Positions 34,615-43,700 are shown, counted from the first letter of the stretch. The stretch: 64,000 nucleotides of DNA from Kitasatospora aureofaciens (GCA_000720845.1 JODU01000006.1:124001-188000), one strand, 5' to 3'. Program-made: numbers and translations. Notes: generated by a model from the letters alone, not told the origin.

Positions 34615-35214
34615 TCAGACCCCGTCGGTAGCTTTCCCCGGCGTCCCCTCCGGGGCGACGGCCCGCTCGTCCGCCGGCTTCTCCCCGGTCTCCCCCGCCG
34701 CCTCCCGCGCACTCTTCCGCGACCGGTGCGCGAAGCGGTCCTGGGCGCGCCTGCCGCGCCGTTCGAGCGGCACCTGTCCGTGCGCCGCCGCGAGCCCGAA
34801 GGGCGGCATGTCCGCGTAGATCGACTCGTACGACCCCTCGGGCACGACGTACGCCTCGTGCCACAGCCCCACGTGGCCGCGCACCTTGCCCTTGCGTTCC
34901 TTGCGGTTGATGACCGCCCAGGCCCGGTGGTGGAACATGTCGGGCGAGTGGGCGTAGCGGTAGAGCTTCTCCTTGGACTCCCAGTACTGGACGACGTAGT
35001 ACGTCCGTGGCGAGGCCGTCAGCAGGACGTGGCCCAGCAGTCCCCGCTCGGGGTCCTTCGCCAGCTCGCGGAGCATGCGCGGCATGGCGAGGAGGACCGG
35101 CATCCAGTGGTGCACGGCCCAGAAGTGGTTGATCCGCATGCCGATCAGCAGGACGGTGACCTCGCCCTCGGCGGCTGCGGTGGTGCGGGTCGCGATCGCG
35201 GACTTGCCCGGCAT
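34615..35214 (-). CDS. DUF4188-type protein
   Basis: A 199-residue protein. The first 140 residues look like the DUF4188/ferredoxin-like alpha-beta barrel family related to heme-dependent aldoxime dehydratases and ABM monooxygenases: LLIGMRINHFWAVHHWMPVL, TYYVVQYWESKEKLYRYAHSPDMFH and GHVGLWHEAYVV. Several His and Trp residues could bind heme or another cofactor. The C-terminal 50 residues are Arg/Glu-rich and disordered. ATG at 35214 follows GGGGAGG. It diverges from a MerR gene across 81 bases holding a palindrome. Confidence 0.8.
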   Translation of the reverse strand: MPGKSAIATRTTAAAEGEVTVLLIGMRINHFWAVHHWMPVLLAMPRMLRELAKDPERGLLGHVLLTASPRTYYVVQYWESKEKLYRYAHSPDMFHHRAWAVINRKERKGKVRGHVGLWHEAYVVPEGSYESIYADMPPFGLAAAHGQVPLERRGRRAQDRFAHRSRKSAREAAGETGEKPADERAVAPEGTPGKATDGV

Positions 35215-35262
35215 GACGCCTCCCCGTGTTGGTGAGCCGCACTGTCCAAGCAGCCCTGATTA

Positions 35263-35277
35263 GATAGTTGCGCTATC
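35263..35277. promoter_or_regulatory. palindromic operator between the DUF4188 and MerR genes
   Basis: GATAG-TTGCG-CTATC has perfect 5-bp arms. It lies 19 bases before the MerR start codon, inside the short divergent promoter region, and is the best candidate for the MerR protein's binding site. Confidence 0.55.
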
Positions 35278-35295
35278 CGAGAAGGGGCGCAAGGG

Positions 35296-35940
35296 ATGCG
35301 ACTGTCCGACCTGAGCAGGCACAGCGGGGTGTCCACCGCGACGATCAAGTACTACCTGCGGGAAGGACTGTTGCCGCCGGGCCGGCAGATCAACGCGACC
35401 ACCGCCGAGTACGACGAGGACCATCTGCGCCGGCTGCGGCTGGTGCGGGCGCTGATCCAGGTCGGCAAGGTGCCGGTGGCGACGGCCCGGGAGGTGCTGG
35501 GGCACGTCGACGACGATTCCCTGGGCCGTACCGTCCGGCTGGGCGCGGCGCTGTGGGCGCTGCCGCAGGACGCCGAGCCGGACGAGGCCGACCCGGCGGT
35601 GGCCGCCGCGCGCGTCGAGGTGGACCGACTGCTGGGACTGCTGGGCTGGGAGACCTCCCGGGAGTTGGCGCCGCTCTCCCCCGTGCACCGCTCGCTGGTG
35701 GTGGCGGTGGCGGCACTGCGCCGGCTCGGCTATCCGTGGGACGCGGAACTAATGGCGCCCTACGGCGAGTTGATGATGCAGGTGGCCCGGCGGGACCTGG
35801 ACTTCATGGAGACCCACGCCTCGGAGGCGGAGAAGGTCGAGATGGCGGTCGCGGCGGCGGTGCTCTTCCAGCCGGTGCTGCGGGCCCTGCACCGGCTGGC
35901 GCAGGAGGAGGAGTCGGCACGGCGGTACGGCATCGAGTGA
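35296..35940 (+). CDS. MerR-family transcriptional regulator
   Basis: A 214-residue protein. The N-terminal MerR winged helix is clear (LSDLSRHSGVSTATIKYYLREGLLPPGR, then YDEDHLRRLRLVRALIQVGKVP). The long C-terminal helical domain (about 95-214) is not the cysteine-bearing metal-sensing type and probably binds a hydrophobic ligand. ATG at 35296 follows GAAGGGGCGCAAGGG. The divergent DUF4188 gene is the likely target. Confidence 0.92.
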   Translation: MRLSDLSRHSGVSTATIKYYLREGLLPPGRQINATTAEYDEDHLRRLRLVRALIQVGKVPVATAREVLGHVDDDSLGRTVRLGAALWALPQDAEPDEADPAVAAARVEVDRLLGLLGWETSRELAPLSPVHRSLVVAVAALRRLGYPWDAELMAPYGELMMQVARRDLDFMETHASEAEKVEMAVAAAVLFQPVLRALHRLAQEEESARRYGIE

Positions 35941-35946
35941 ACGCCG

Positions 35947-35978
35947 AAGGGGGCTCCCGCCTCAGCGGAAGCCCCCTT
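35947..35978. terminator. bidirectional terminator between MerR gene and tRNA cluster
   Basis: AAGGGGGCT.CCGC pairs with GCGG.AGCCCCCTT (one mismatch, four-base loop), directly after the MerR stop codon and after the last tRNA on the other strand. Confidence 0.82.
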
Positions 35979-35988
35979 GGGACTCGCG

Positions 35989-36061
35989 TACCCCCGACCG
36001 GATTCGAACCGGCGCTACCGCCTTGAGAGGGCGGCGTGCTAGGCCGCTACACAACGGGGGC
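35989..36061 (-). tRNA. tRNA-Glu (CTC), copy 1
   Basis: A 73-nt cloverleaf read on the minus strand, starting GCCCCCGTTGTGTAGC. The anticodon loop CCTCTCA has anticodon CTC. The T-arm is GGTTCGAATCC, the discriminator base is A, and CCA is not encoded. It is the last of five tRNAs in minus-strand order and is followed by a terminator. Confidence 0.96.
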
Positions 36062-36105
36062 ATGGATCTTGCGGGCGTTCCATACTGCATCGCCGCAGAT
36101 CCGAG

Positions 36106-36177
36106 CTGGTCTACCAGGACTCGAACCTAGACTAACTGAACCAGAATCAGTCGTGCTGCCAATTACACCATAGACCA
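36106..36177 (-). tRNA. tRNA-Gln (CTG), copy 1
   Basis: A 72-nt cloverleaf starting TGGTCTATGGTGTAATTGG. The anticodon loop TTCTGGT has anticodon CTG. The T-arm is GGTTCGAGTCC, the acceptor end is TAGACCA and the discriminator is G. Confidence 0.96.
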
Positions 36178-36197
36178 ATGTGGTTTAGACCAGTTCG

Positions 36198-36270
36198 TAC
36201 CCCCGACCGGATTCGAACCGGCGCTACCGCCTTGAGAGGGCGGCGTGCTAGGCCGCTACACAACGGGGGC
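36198..36270 (-). tRNA. tRNA-Glu (CTC), copy 2
   Basis: A 73-nt gene identical over its length to the tRNA-Glu at 35989. It lies 20 bases upstream of tRNA-Gln copy 1 in transcription order. Confidence 0.96.
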
Positions 36271-36332
36271 CCTAGCGATCCTGCATCGAGGGCAGCGGGA
36301 GCGACCCGAGCTGTCCTCGCGGGAAGGATCTG

Positions 36333-36405
36333 TACCCCCGACCGGATTCGAACCGGCGCTACTGCCTTGAGAGGGCAGCGTGCTAGGCCGCTACACAACG
36401 GGGGC
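36333..36405 (-). tRNA. tRNA-Glu (CTC), copy 3 with compensatory stem change
   Basis: As the other two Glu genes, but one C-G pair of the anticodon stem is replaced by T-A (GCTGCCC...GGCAGT). Both sides change together, so the stem and function are kept. Confidence 0.96.
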
Positions 36406-36444
36406 TTTGCGGATGTACTCCGCGGCGCAGATAAGCTCTGCGAG

Positions 36445-36516
36445 CTGGCCTACCAGGACTCGAACCTAGACTAACTGAACCAGAATCAGTCGTGCTGCCA
36501 ATTACACCATAGGCCA
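36445..36516 (-). tRNA. tRNA-Gln (CTG), copy 2 with compensatory acceptor change
   Basis: A 72-nt gene, first of the cluster in transcription order. Compared with copy 1 the acceptor reads TGGCCTA/TAGGCCA, a T-A to C-G paired substitution. The anticodon CTG and T-arm are unchanged. Confidence 0.96.
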
Positions 36517-36608
36517 CTGGAACGCAAGCCCCGGAGGGGTTCTTGTTCTAGCGTTGCGCTTCCGGTTCCCGGCCCTTCGGCCCGCTCTCCGGCGGCGCAG
36601 GAAGAACA

Positions 36609-37343
36609 TTACCCGAAGGTGGACGGGGCTCCAAAACGGGTATCGCCGCCGAGGAGCGCGGGAAGTTCGGCGAGCGAGGCGATCCGGCGCGGTCCGGCCG
36701 GCGGGTCCACGGTGGCGTACACGCCGCCGCGGTCGATCCACACGGAGAGCAGCCCGGCGTCGGCGGCGCCGCGTCCGTCGATCTCCGGGTGGTCGCCGAC
36801 GTAGGCGACCTCGGCCGGACCGAGGGCAAGGGCGTCGCAGGCCGCGAGGAAGGCTCCGGCCTCCGGCTTGGAGACGCCCAGCTCGGCGGCGCACAGGATG
36901 GCCTCGAAGCGGTCGTGCACGCCGAGGACGCGCAGCTTGCGGTCCTGGACGGTGAGGCTGGAGTTGGAGAGCACGGCGTGCCGGTGGCTGTCGGCGAGGG
37001 CGTCGAGGACGGGCAGCACGTCCGGGAAGAGGGACCAGGCGGCCTCGTAGTGCGTGACGTACCGCTGGAACCAGTCGTCCGCCTCGGCGTCCGTCAGCTC
37101 CGGCCGGCCCAGGAAGACCCGGGTGCGGTCGCGCCGCTGTGTGACGAAGTCCACCTCCCCGGCCGAGAAGCGCGCCCACTGCTGGTCGGTGATCTCCCGC
37201 CAGCGCATGAGGGCCTCCTCGGCCGACCCGTACCCGGCGAGCAGCCCCTCGGCGACCAGATGGGCCCGCATGCCCTCGCGGTCGGCGGTGGTGTAGTCGA
37301 AGAGCGTGTCGTCGACGTCCCAGACCACGGCGCGAATGCTCAT
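36609..37343 (-). CDS. HAD-family hydrolase
   Basis: A 244-residue haloacid-dehalogenase-type phosphatase. Motif I is VVWDVDDTLFD (nucleophile Asp), motif II VLSNSS, motif III lysine SKPEAGAF, and motif IV VGDHPEIDGRGA. An alpha-helical C1-type cap lies between residues 15 and 95. The closest classes are phosphoglycolate-phosphatase or pyrimidine 5'-nucleotidase-like enzymes; the substrate is unknown. ATG at 37343 has no good ribosome-binding site. It stands between the tRNA cluster and gltX, separated from gltX by a terminator. Confidence 0.9.
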   Translation of the reverse strand: MSIRAVVWDVDDTLFDYTTADREGMRAHLVAEGLLAGYGSAEEALMRWREITDQQWARFSAGEVDFVTQRRDRTRVFLGRPELTDAEADDWFQRYVTHYEAAWSLFPDVLPVLDALADSHRHAVLSNSSLTVQDRKLRVLGVHDRFEAILCAAELGVSKPEAGAFLAACDALALGPAEVAYVGDHPEIDGRGAADAGLLSVWIDRGGVYATVDPPAGPRRIASLAELPALLGGDTRFGAPSTFG

Positions 37344-37615
37344 GATCCGACGGTAACGCGGCAAGGGGCGGTCCGGGGGCTCTTCGGCGGTCCGGACGTG
37401 GAGGGATGCCGAAGCGCGGGGAGACCGCCCAGGCCCGTCCCGACCGGGCCGTGCGGGTACTGGCCCGCGACCCGTTCCGGAAGAACGCGACCGCTCGGCT
37501 CGGCTGGGACGGGTATCTGCGCAAGGCCTACGTCGCCCCTGGCGTGCAGAAGGGCGGCACCCGAAGTGTTCCGGGTGCCGCCTCTTGCCCGTGCCCGACT
37601 CCTGCGCTCGTGGGC
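37344..37615. other. 272-bp intergenic region between gltX and the HAD gene
   Basis: It holds the gltX terminator (37553-37582) and presumably the HAD promoter. A plus-strand ATG at 37406 opens a frame that runs on antisense through gltX; it has no independent support and is not called as a gene. Confidence 0.5.
37553..37582 (-). terminator. gltX terminator
   Basis: A perfect 11-bp stem, GGCGGCACCCG with CGGGTGCCGCC, has an eight-base loop and lies 34 bases past the gltX stop codon. Confidence 0.82.
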
Positions 37616-39100
37616 CTACGCCGCCAGCCGCGCCAGCGCCGCGTCGATCCTGGCCAGGGCCTTCTCCTTGCCCAGGACCTCCAAAGACTCGAAGAGGGGC
37701 AGGCCGACCGTGCGGCCGGTGACGGCGACGCGGACGGGGGCCTGGGCCTTGCCGAGCTTGAGGCCGTGGGCCTCGCCGGCGGCCAGGACTGCCTCCTTCA
37801 GGGACTCCGGGGAGGTCCAGTCGGCCGCGTCCAGCTTCTCGCGGGCCGTGCGCAGGAGCGCGTCCGAGCCCTCCTTCATGGCCTTGGTCCAGCTCGCCTC
37901 GTCGAAGACCGGCTCCGGCAGGAACAGGAAGTCGACGTTGTCGGTGATCTCGGAGAGGACCTTCAGGCGGGTCTGCGCGTGCGGCGCGATCGCCTGCCAC
38001 TTGGCCTCGTCGAAGTCCTCGGGCGCCCAGGGGGCGACGGGGGCCTTCAGCCAGGGGCGGCAGCGCTCGGTGAAGTCCTTGGTCTCCAGCAGGCGGATGT
38101 GGTCGGCGTTGATCGCCTCGCACTTCTTGAGGTCGAAGCGCGCCGGGTTGGGCTGCACGTCGGAGACGTCGAAGGCGGCGACCATCTCCTCGATCGTGAA
38201 GATGTCCTGGTCGGCGGAGAGCGACCAGCCGAGGAGGGAGAGGTAGTTGAGCAGGCCCTCGGGGAGGAAGCCGCGCTCGCGGTAGAGGTTGAGGCTCGAC
38301 TGCGGGTCGCGCTTGGACAGCTTCTTGTTGCCCTCGCCCATGACGTACGGCAGATGACCGAAGGCGGGGATCTCCTTGGCGACGCCCAGCTCGATCAGCG
38401 CCTTGTACAGGGCGATCTGCCGCGGGGTGGAGGAGAGCAGGTCCTCGCCGCGCAGGACGTGGGTGATCTCCATCAGGGCGTCGTCGACCGGGTTGACCAG
38501 CGTGTAGAGGGGCGCCCCGTTGGCGCGGACGATGCCGTAGTCCGGGACGTTCTCCGGGAGGTAGGTGATCTCGCCGCGGACCAGGTCCGTGAAGGTGATC
38601 GCCTCGTCGGGCATCCGGAAGCGGACGATGGGCTCGCGGCCCTGCGACACGTACTCCTCGACCTGGGCGGCGCTCAGCTCGCGGCAGTGGCCGTCGTACC
38701 CGGAGGGCTTGCCGGCGGCGCGGGCGGCCTCGCGGCGGGAGTCCAGCTCCTCCTGGGAGCAGTAGCAGCGGTAGGCGTGGCCGGCGTCGAGGAGCTTGGC
38801 GGCGACGTCCTGGTAGACGTCCATGCGCTGCGACTGGCGGTACGGCGCGTGCGGGCCGCCGACCTCGGGGCCCTCGTCCCAGTCGAAGCCCAGCCAGCGC
38901 ATCGAGTCGAGCAGCTGGTTGTACGACTCCTCGGAGTCGCGGGCCGCGTCGGTGTCCTCGATGCGGAAGACCAGCGTGCCCTGGTGGTGGCGCGCGAAGG
39001 CCCAGTTGAACAGGGCGGTGCGGACCAGGCCCACGTGGGGGTTGCCGGTGGGGGAGGGACAGAATCGGACGCGTACGGGGGAGCCGGGTGCGCTAGCCAC
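37616..39100 (-). CDS. gltX: glutamyl-tRNA synthetase
   Basis: A 494-residue class I aminoacyl-tRNA synthetase. The HIGH-equivalent motif is in RFCPSPTGNPHVG and the KMSKS-equivalent is KLSKRDP, with the IEDTDAARDSEE glutamate-site block between. The C-terminal anticodon-binding domain covers about residues 330-494. GTG at 39100 overlaps the end of the preceding FAH gene by eight bases and is preceded by AAGG; a TTG nine bases upstream is possible. The neighbouring tRNA-Glu/Gln cluster is functionally related, because actinobacteria usually charge tRNA-Gln through a non-discriminating GluRS and GatCAB. Confidence 0.96.
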   Translation of the reverse strand: MASAPGSPVRVRFCPSPTGNPHVGLVRTALFNWAFARHHQGTLVFRIEDTDAARDSEESYNQLLDSMRWLGFDWDEGPEVGGPHAPYRQSQRMDVYQDVAAKLLDAGHAYRCYCSQEELDSRREAARAAGKPSGYDGHCRELSAAQVEEYVSQGREPIVRFRMPDEAITFTDLVRGEITYLPENVPDYGIVRANGAPLYTLVNPVDDALMEITHVLRGEDLLSSTPRQIALYKALIELGVAKEIPAFGHLPYVMGEGNKKLSKRDPQSSLNLYRERGFLPEGLLNYLSLLGWSLSADQDIFTIEEMVAAFDVSDVQPNPARFDLKKCEAINADHIRLLETKDFTERCRPWLKAPVAPWAPEDFDEAKWQAIAPHAQTRLKVLSEITDNVDFLFLPEPVFDEASWTKAMKEGSDALLRTAREKLDAADWTSPESLKEAVLAAGEAHGLKLGKAQAPVRVAVTGRTVGLPLFESLEVLGKEKALARIDAALARLAA

Positions 39101-39878
39101 GCTTGACAACCTTGTTGGTGAGAGTGCCGATGCCTTCGATGGTGACGGCGACCTCGTCGCCGACGTTGAGGGGGCCGACGCCGGCCGGGGTGCCCGTGAG
39201 GATCACGTCGCCGGGGAGCAGCGTCATCGCCTCGGAGATGTTGACGATCAGATCCGCGATGGAGTGGGTCATCTCGCTGGTGCGGCCGAGCTGCCGCTGG
39301 CCGCCGTTGACCGTGAGCTGGATGGTCAGGTCGCCCGCGGTCGCGAGGTCGAGGTCCGTCTCGACCCAGGGACCGAGCGGGCAGGAGGAGTCGAAGCCCT
39401 TGGCCCTGGCCCACTGCTTCTCACGGCGCTGCACGTCGCGGGCGGTGACGTCGTTGGCGCAGGTGTAGCCGAAGATCACGTCCTGGACGCGCTCGCGCGG
39501 GACCTCGCGGCACATGCGGCCGATGACGACGGCCAGTTCGGCCTCGTGGTGCAGTTCCTCGCTGAAGGAGGGGTACTGGATGGCGTCGCCGGGGCCGATC
39601 ACGGAGGTGGACGGCTTGAAGAAGGCGAACGGGGCGTCGGGCGCCTCGTTGCCGAGTTCGCGGGCGTGCTCGGCGTAGTTGCGGCCGAAGGCGACGACCT
39701 TGTTGGGGAGCACCGGCGGCAGGAGCCGCACCTTGCTCAGGGGCACCTTGGTGCCGGAGAGCTCGTAGTCCGCGAACGGGATGCCCTTGATGATGTCGAG
39801 GACGAGCTGGTCCGGCTGGTCGCCCTCGACCGCGCCGAAGGCGACGTTCCCGTCGATGGAGAACCTGGCGATGCGCAC
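39093..39878 (-). CDS. fumarylacetoacetate hydrolase (FAH)-family protein
   Basis: A 261-residue protein of the FAH superfamily (acylpyruvase or 2-keto-acid hydrolase/decarboxylase type). The metal-binding EELHHEAELAVVIGR and YTCANDVTARDVQ are intact, as is the C-terminal ILTGTPAGVGPLNVGDEV. It is probably an oxaloacetate decarboxylase or acylpyruvate hydrolase acting in the cytosol. GTG at 39878 begins MRIARFSIDG. The 3' end overlaps gltX, so the two genes are co-transcribed and coupled. Confidence 0.9.
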   Translation of the reverse strand: MRIARFSIDGNVAFGAVEGDQPDQLVLDIIKGIPFADYELSGTKVPLSKVRLLPPVLPNKVVAFGRNYAEHARELGNEAPDAPFAFFKPSTSVIGPGDAIQYPSFSEELHHEAELAVVIGRMCREVPRERVQDVIFGYTCANDVTARDVQRREKQWARAKGFDSSCPLGPWVETDLDLATAGDLTIQLTVNGGQRQLGRTSEMTHSIADLIVNISEAMTLLPGDVILTGTPAGVGPLNVGDEVAVTIEGIGTLTNKVVKRG

Positions 39879-39981
39879 GGGTTGCTTGGCCCCTTGACTG
39901 AGCTGGCTGGAGTCTGACGCTCCAGGCTAACGCGGCAGGGGGCCCGGTCAGCCGCTGAACCGTTTGCGGATCGGTGCCGTA

Positions 39982-40170
39982 CTACTCTGCGACCGACGCC
40001 GCGACCGGGGCCTCCATGAGGATGGTCCGGCGGGGGTTGGCGGTCTGGGCGGGGAGCTCGACGGCGTGCTCCGGCTGTTCCGGCGTCTGCAGCTCGTCGG
40101 CGCCCTCGAGGTGTGCCAGCGTCGTGCGTCGCGGGTTGGCGATCTTGTGGAACATCATCGTCGTCTTCAC
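39982..40170 (-). CDS. 62-residue peptide with duplicated ANPRRT motif
   Basis: No family is recognised. The peptide begins MKTTMMFHKIANPRRTTLAH and has a second copy, ANPRRTILME, at about residues 43-52. The motifs are separated by an acidic Glu/Pro-rich spacer and followed by APVAASVAE. It has no Cys, signal peptide or transmembrane segment. About 95% of third codon positions are G or C, strong evidence that it is translated. GTG at 40170 has AGGG 12 bases upstream, a weak ribosome-binding site. It is 103 bases before the FAH gene and reads the same way. A repeated motif in a short peptide could mean a processed precursor, a docking peptide or a tandem binding ligand. Confidence 0.75.
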   Translation of the reverse strand: MKTTMMFHKIANPRRTTLAHLEGADELQTPEQPEHAVELPAQTANPRRTILMEAPVAASVAE

Positions 40171-40317
40171 GGTTGTACGAGGCCCTGTCGTGTCCGGGCG
40201 CCCGAGGAGCGGCGAAAGCCCCTGCGAGGGCGCGGGTTGTCGGTTTTGCCTTCTCTGTAAAGCGTCAGGCTAAACACGCGATTCCCCGCCAACGGCTGGG
40301 CAGTACACGATCCGGGT

Positions 40318-40331
40318 GTGAGTTTGCTCAC
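40318..40331. promoter_or_regulatory. Crp-like palindrome
   Basis: GTGAG-TTTG-CTCAC has perfect 5-bp arms. With the preceding T it reads TGTGA-N6-TCACT, nine of ten bases of the classical Crp consensus. It lies about 150 bases upstream of the peptide gene and 240 bases upstream of the conservon promoter. Confidence 0.45.
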
Positions 40332-40555
40332 TTATCAAGGGCCAAACCGGTCAATTGCGACGCCGATGCCACTCGGACCAAACAGACATTGCACACCTGA
40401 AGCCATCATTCCGCTGCTGATCATGTCGACTGGGACACCGTCCGCACCCCGGCGACTCGCGTGCATACGTCCGCTTTACGGGTGATGATCTTCTACGGCT
40501 GGTGACCCGGCCCTCACGTGCTGTCACGTATCTCACGGCCTGCCCCACGGGCCTT

Positions 40556-40586
40556 GTTGGAGATCCTGCACTGTGCTGGAATTCCA
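40556..40586 (+). promoter_or_regulatory. conservon-1 promoter element
   Basis: TTGTTG, 17 bases, TGGAAT. The -10 side lies within GTGCTGGAATTCCA (40573-40586), which includes the perfect palindrome TGGAATTCCA. The same 14-base element, with one change, precedes conservon 2 (46502-46515). Confidence 0.5.
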
Positions 40587-40772
40587 CGGACCGCCGCAGG
40601 ATCGAGCCGGCGCACAGGGGGCGCACACCAGCGCCGAGCGGCGGCGAGAAGGGGGAACCAGCGCCGGTCACTCACGACCAACACAGGGGCGAATTCAGGG
40701 CGCCCCTTTGACGCCGACACCGTGCTCAGCCGTTCACGCGGCGGGGTGCCTGGTCCAGAGGTTGCGACGCTA

Positions 40773-43700
40773 GTGCAGGGACGTTTCAAGAGGGATGGCA
40801 GCGCTTCGGCGGAGCCGGAGCCGCAGGGCGGGACTGGCCCCAAGGCCGTCAGCTCCTCGCCCCAGCACGCCCAGAACCCGGGCCGGACCCAGTCCGGTGA
40901 CGGCGGGGAGCGCGCCGGTCAGGCGGCGGGCCCGTCCGCTCCCGGCCAGCAGCCGCCCACCAAGCCGGCCAAGGGCTCGACCGGCCCCGGCCCGCGAATA
41001 GCCCTGCGCAACTGGCGGATCTCCACCCGTCTGGTCTCGCTGCTGGCGCTTCCGGTGGTCGCGGCGACCTCGCTGGGCGCGCTGCGCATCAACCAGTCGA
41101 TGGACGACATCCAGCAGCTCGAGAACATGAAGCTGCTGACCGAGATGACCAAGCAGGCCACGGAGCTGGCCGCCGCGCTCCAGGAGGAGCGCGACCAGTC
41201 CGCCGGACCGCTGGCCCACGGCTCGAAGTCCAGCGCGATCGCCGTCAAGGGCGACCGGGAGCAGACCGACCGGGCCCTGAAGAACTTCCTCGACAAGTCC
41301 GAGCAGATCGACGCGGCGAGCAAGGACGGCAAGCTCGTCGGCGTCCGGGACAGCCTCGTCGGCATCGCGAGCGACCTGAACGACCTGACCAAGATCCGCA
41401 GCACGGCGTACACGGCGACGGACAACTCGACCCAGACGGTCGAGGCCTACCACCGCCTGATCACCCACCTGCTCGACCTCTCGCAGGACATGGCGGAGGC
41501 GACCAGCAACCCCGACATGATCCAGCGCACGCGCGCCCTGTCGGCCTTCTCCTCGGCCAAGGAGTACGCGTCCATCCAGCGCGCGGTCCTTGCCGCCGCC
41601 CTCCCGGCGAACAACAAGGACAAGGGCGACCTCGCCGAGAACGACCGGCTGTACGCCCAGTCCGCGCTGCAGAGCCAGACCTCCGAGATCCGCAGCTTCA
41701 CCAGCATCTACGGCGAGGGCGCCGAGGACCTGCTCAAGCCGATCTCCGAGGGCAACCCGGTGATCGAGGCGTCCGACCAGTACGCCGGCCGCGCCGTCGG
41801 CAAGAAGGACGGCCTGGCCAGCCTCAAGGCCCGGTCCTACCAGGACTGGCTGGACGACAGCTCGACCAAGATCCAGCAGATGAAGAACATCGAGCTGAAG
41901 CTGCTGGAGGACATGGAGCAGCAGGCCCGAGAGCTGCGCAACGAGTCCGAGCAAGAGGCCATCATCTCCGGTGTCCTCATCCTGCTCGTGCTCGGCGTCT
42001 CCCTGGTCGGCGCGTTCGTCGTGGCCCGGTCCATGATCCGCTCGCTGCGCCGCCTGGAGGACACCGCGACCAAGGTGGCCCAGGACCGGCTGCCCGAGCT
42101 GGTCAAGCAGCTCTCCGAGACCGACCCGCAGGACGTCGACACCTCGGTGGAGTCGGTCGGTGTGCACTCCCGGGACGAGATCGGCCGAGTGGCCGCGGCC
42201 TTCGACGACGTGCACCGCGAGGCCGTCCGCCTCGCCGCCGAGCAGGCCCTGCTGCGGGGCAACGTCAACGCGATGTTCACCAACCTCTCGCGCCGCTCCC
42301 AGGGCCTCATCCAGCGCCAGCTCTCGCTCATCTCCGAACTGGAGTCCCGCGAGGCCGACCCGGACCAGCTGTCCTCGCTGTTCAAGCTCGACCACCTCGC
42401 GACGCGCATGCGCCGTAACGGTGAGAACCTCCTCGTCCTCGCCGGTGAGGAGCCGGGCCGGCGCTGGACGCGCCCCGTCCCGCTGGTCGACGTGCTCCGT
42501 GCCGCCGCCTCCGAGGTGGAGCAGTACGAGCGCATCGAGCTGGCCTCCGTGCCGAGCACCGAGGTCGCCGGCCGCGTGGTCAACGACCTCGTGCACCTGC
42601 TCGCCGAGCTGCTGGAGAACGCGACCTCGTTCTCCTCGCCGCAGACCAAGGTCAAGGTCACCGGTCACGCGCTGCCCGACGGCCGGGTGCTGATCGAGAT
42701 CCACGACACCGGCATCGGCCTCTCGCCGGAGGACCTGGCCGCGATCAACGAGCGGCTCGCCTCGCCACCCACCGTGGACGTCTCCGTCTCCCGCCGCATG
42801 GGTCTGTTCGTGGTCGGCCGCCTCTCGCAGCGCCACGGCATCCGCATCCAGCTGCGTCCGTCCGACTCCGGTGGTACGACCGCGCTGGTCATGCTGCCCG
42901 TCGATGTCGCCCAGGGCGGCCGCAAGCCGCAGCCCAAGCAGGGTCAGCCCGGCTCGGGCAACGGCGGTCCGGCCGCCGCGCAGGCCGCCGCCGGTGTCGC
43001 GGCGGCCCGCCGCGGCGGACAGGGCGGCGGTGCCCTCACGGGCGGCGGCGCCTTCGGCGGCAACGGCGGTGGCGGTGGCGGTGCCCTCGGCGCCGGTGCA
43101 CCGGGCGGACGGCTCGGTGTCGGCCAGGGACCGCGGGCCGCACTGCCGGGACGCGACGCGGGCGGCCGCCCGGGTGCGCCGGGTGGCGCGCGCGGGCCCC
43201 AGGCCCCGGCGGCCCCGGGCCAGCAGAACCGCCCGGCCCCGGCCGGCGCGGGAGCCGGTGCCGGTGCCGGTCAGGCGCCCGGTGCCCCGCAGGGCCTTCA
43301 GGCCGCGGGCATGAACGCGCCGCAAGGCAACGCACCGGCCAACAACGCCTCGCAGGGCGGCCAGGACATGTTCGGCGGCCCCCGCACCCCCTCGGCGCCC
43401 CCGCAGCGCGCCAAGCGTGGCGGCAACGGCGACGCCGAGCAGGGCCGTCGCCCCCAGCTGCCGCCGCGCGGCGGTCCGCGGGCCGAGCTTCCCGGCGGCA
43501 ACCCGCAGCCGCGGGTGCCGAGCTGGAGCGACGAGAACGCGCAGCCGCCGGTGCCCCGCGCCTCGCTGGACGCCCCGCGCGGCCACGACGAGCCGGACAA
43601 CTCCCGCACCGACCTCACGCCGCGCCTCGACGAGCGGCAGGGCCCGGGCTCGACCGCGGAGATGCCGGCCGTGCCCCGCTTCGGCGAGCCCCAGTCCCCC

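Larger units (their letters stand above)
40171..40772. other. 602-bp regulatory region between the peptide gene and conservon 1
   Basis: No gene was found. It contains a Crp-like palindrome (40318-40331), an AT-richer core (40260-40410) that probably holds the peptide's minus-strand promoter, and the conservon-1 promoter-like element (40556-40586). The remaining 185 bases before cvnA1 would be its 5' untranslated leader. Confidence 0.5.

Noticed and set aside
37406..37600. Possible small plus-strand gene starting with ATG after GTGGAGGG
   Set aside because: The Shine-Dalgarno-like sequence touches the start codon, the frame runs straight into the antisense of gltX, and it crosses the gltX terminator.
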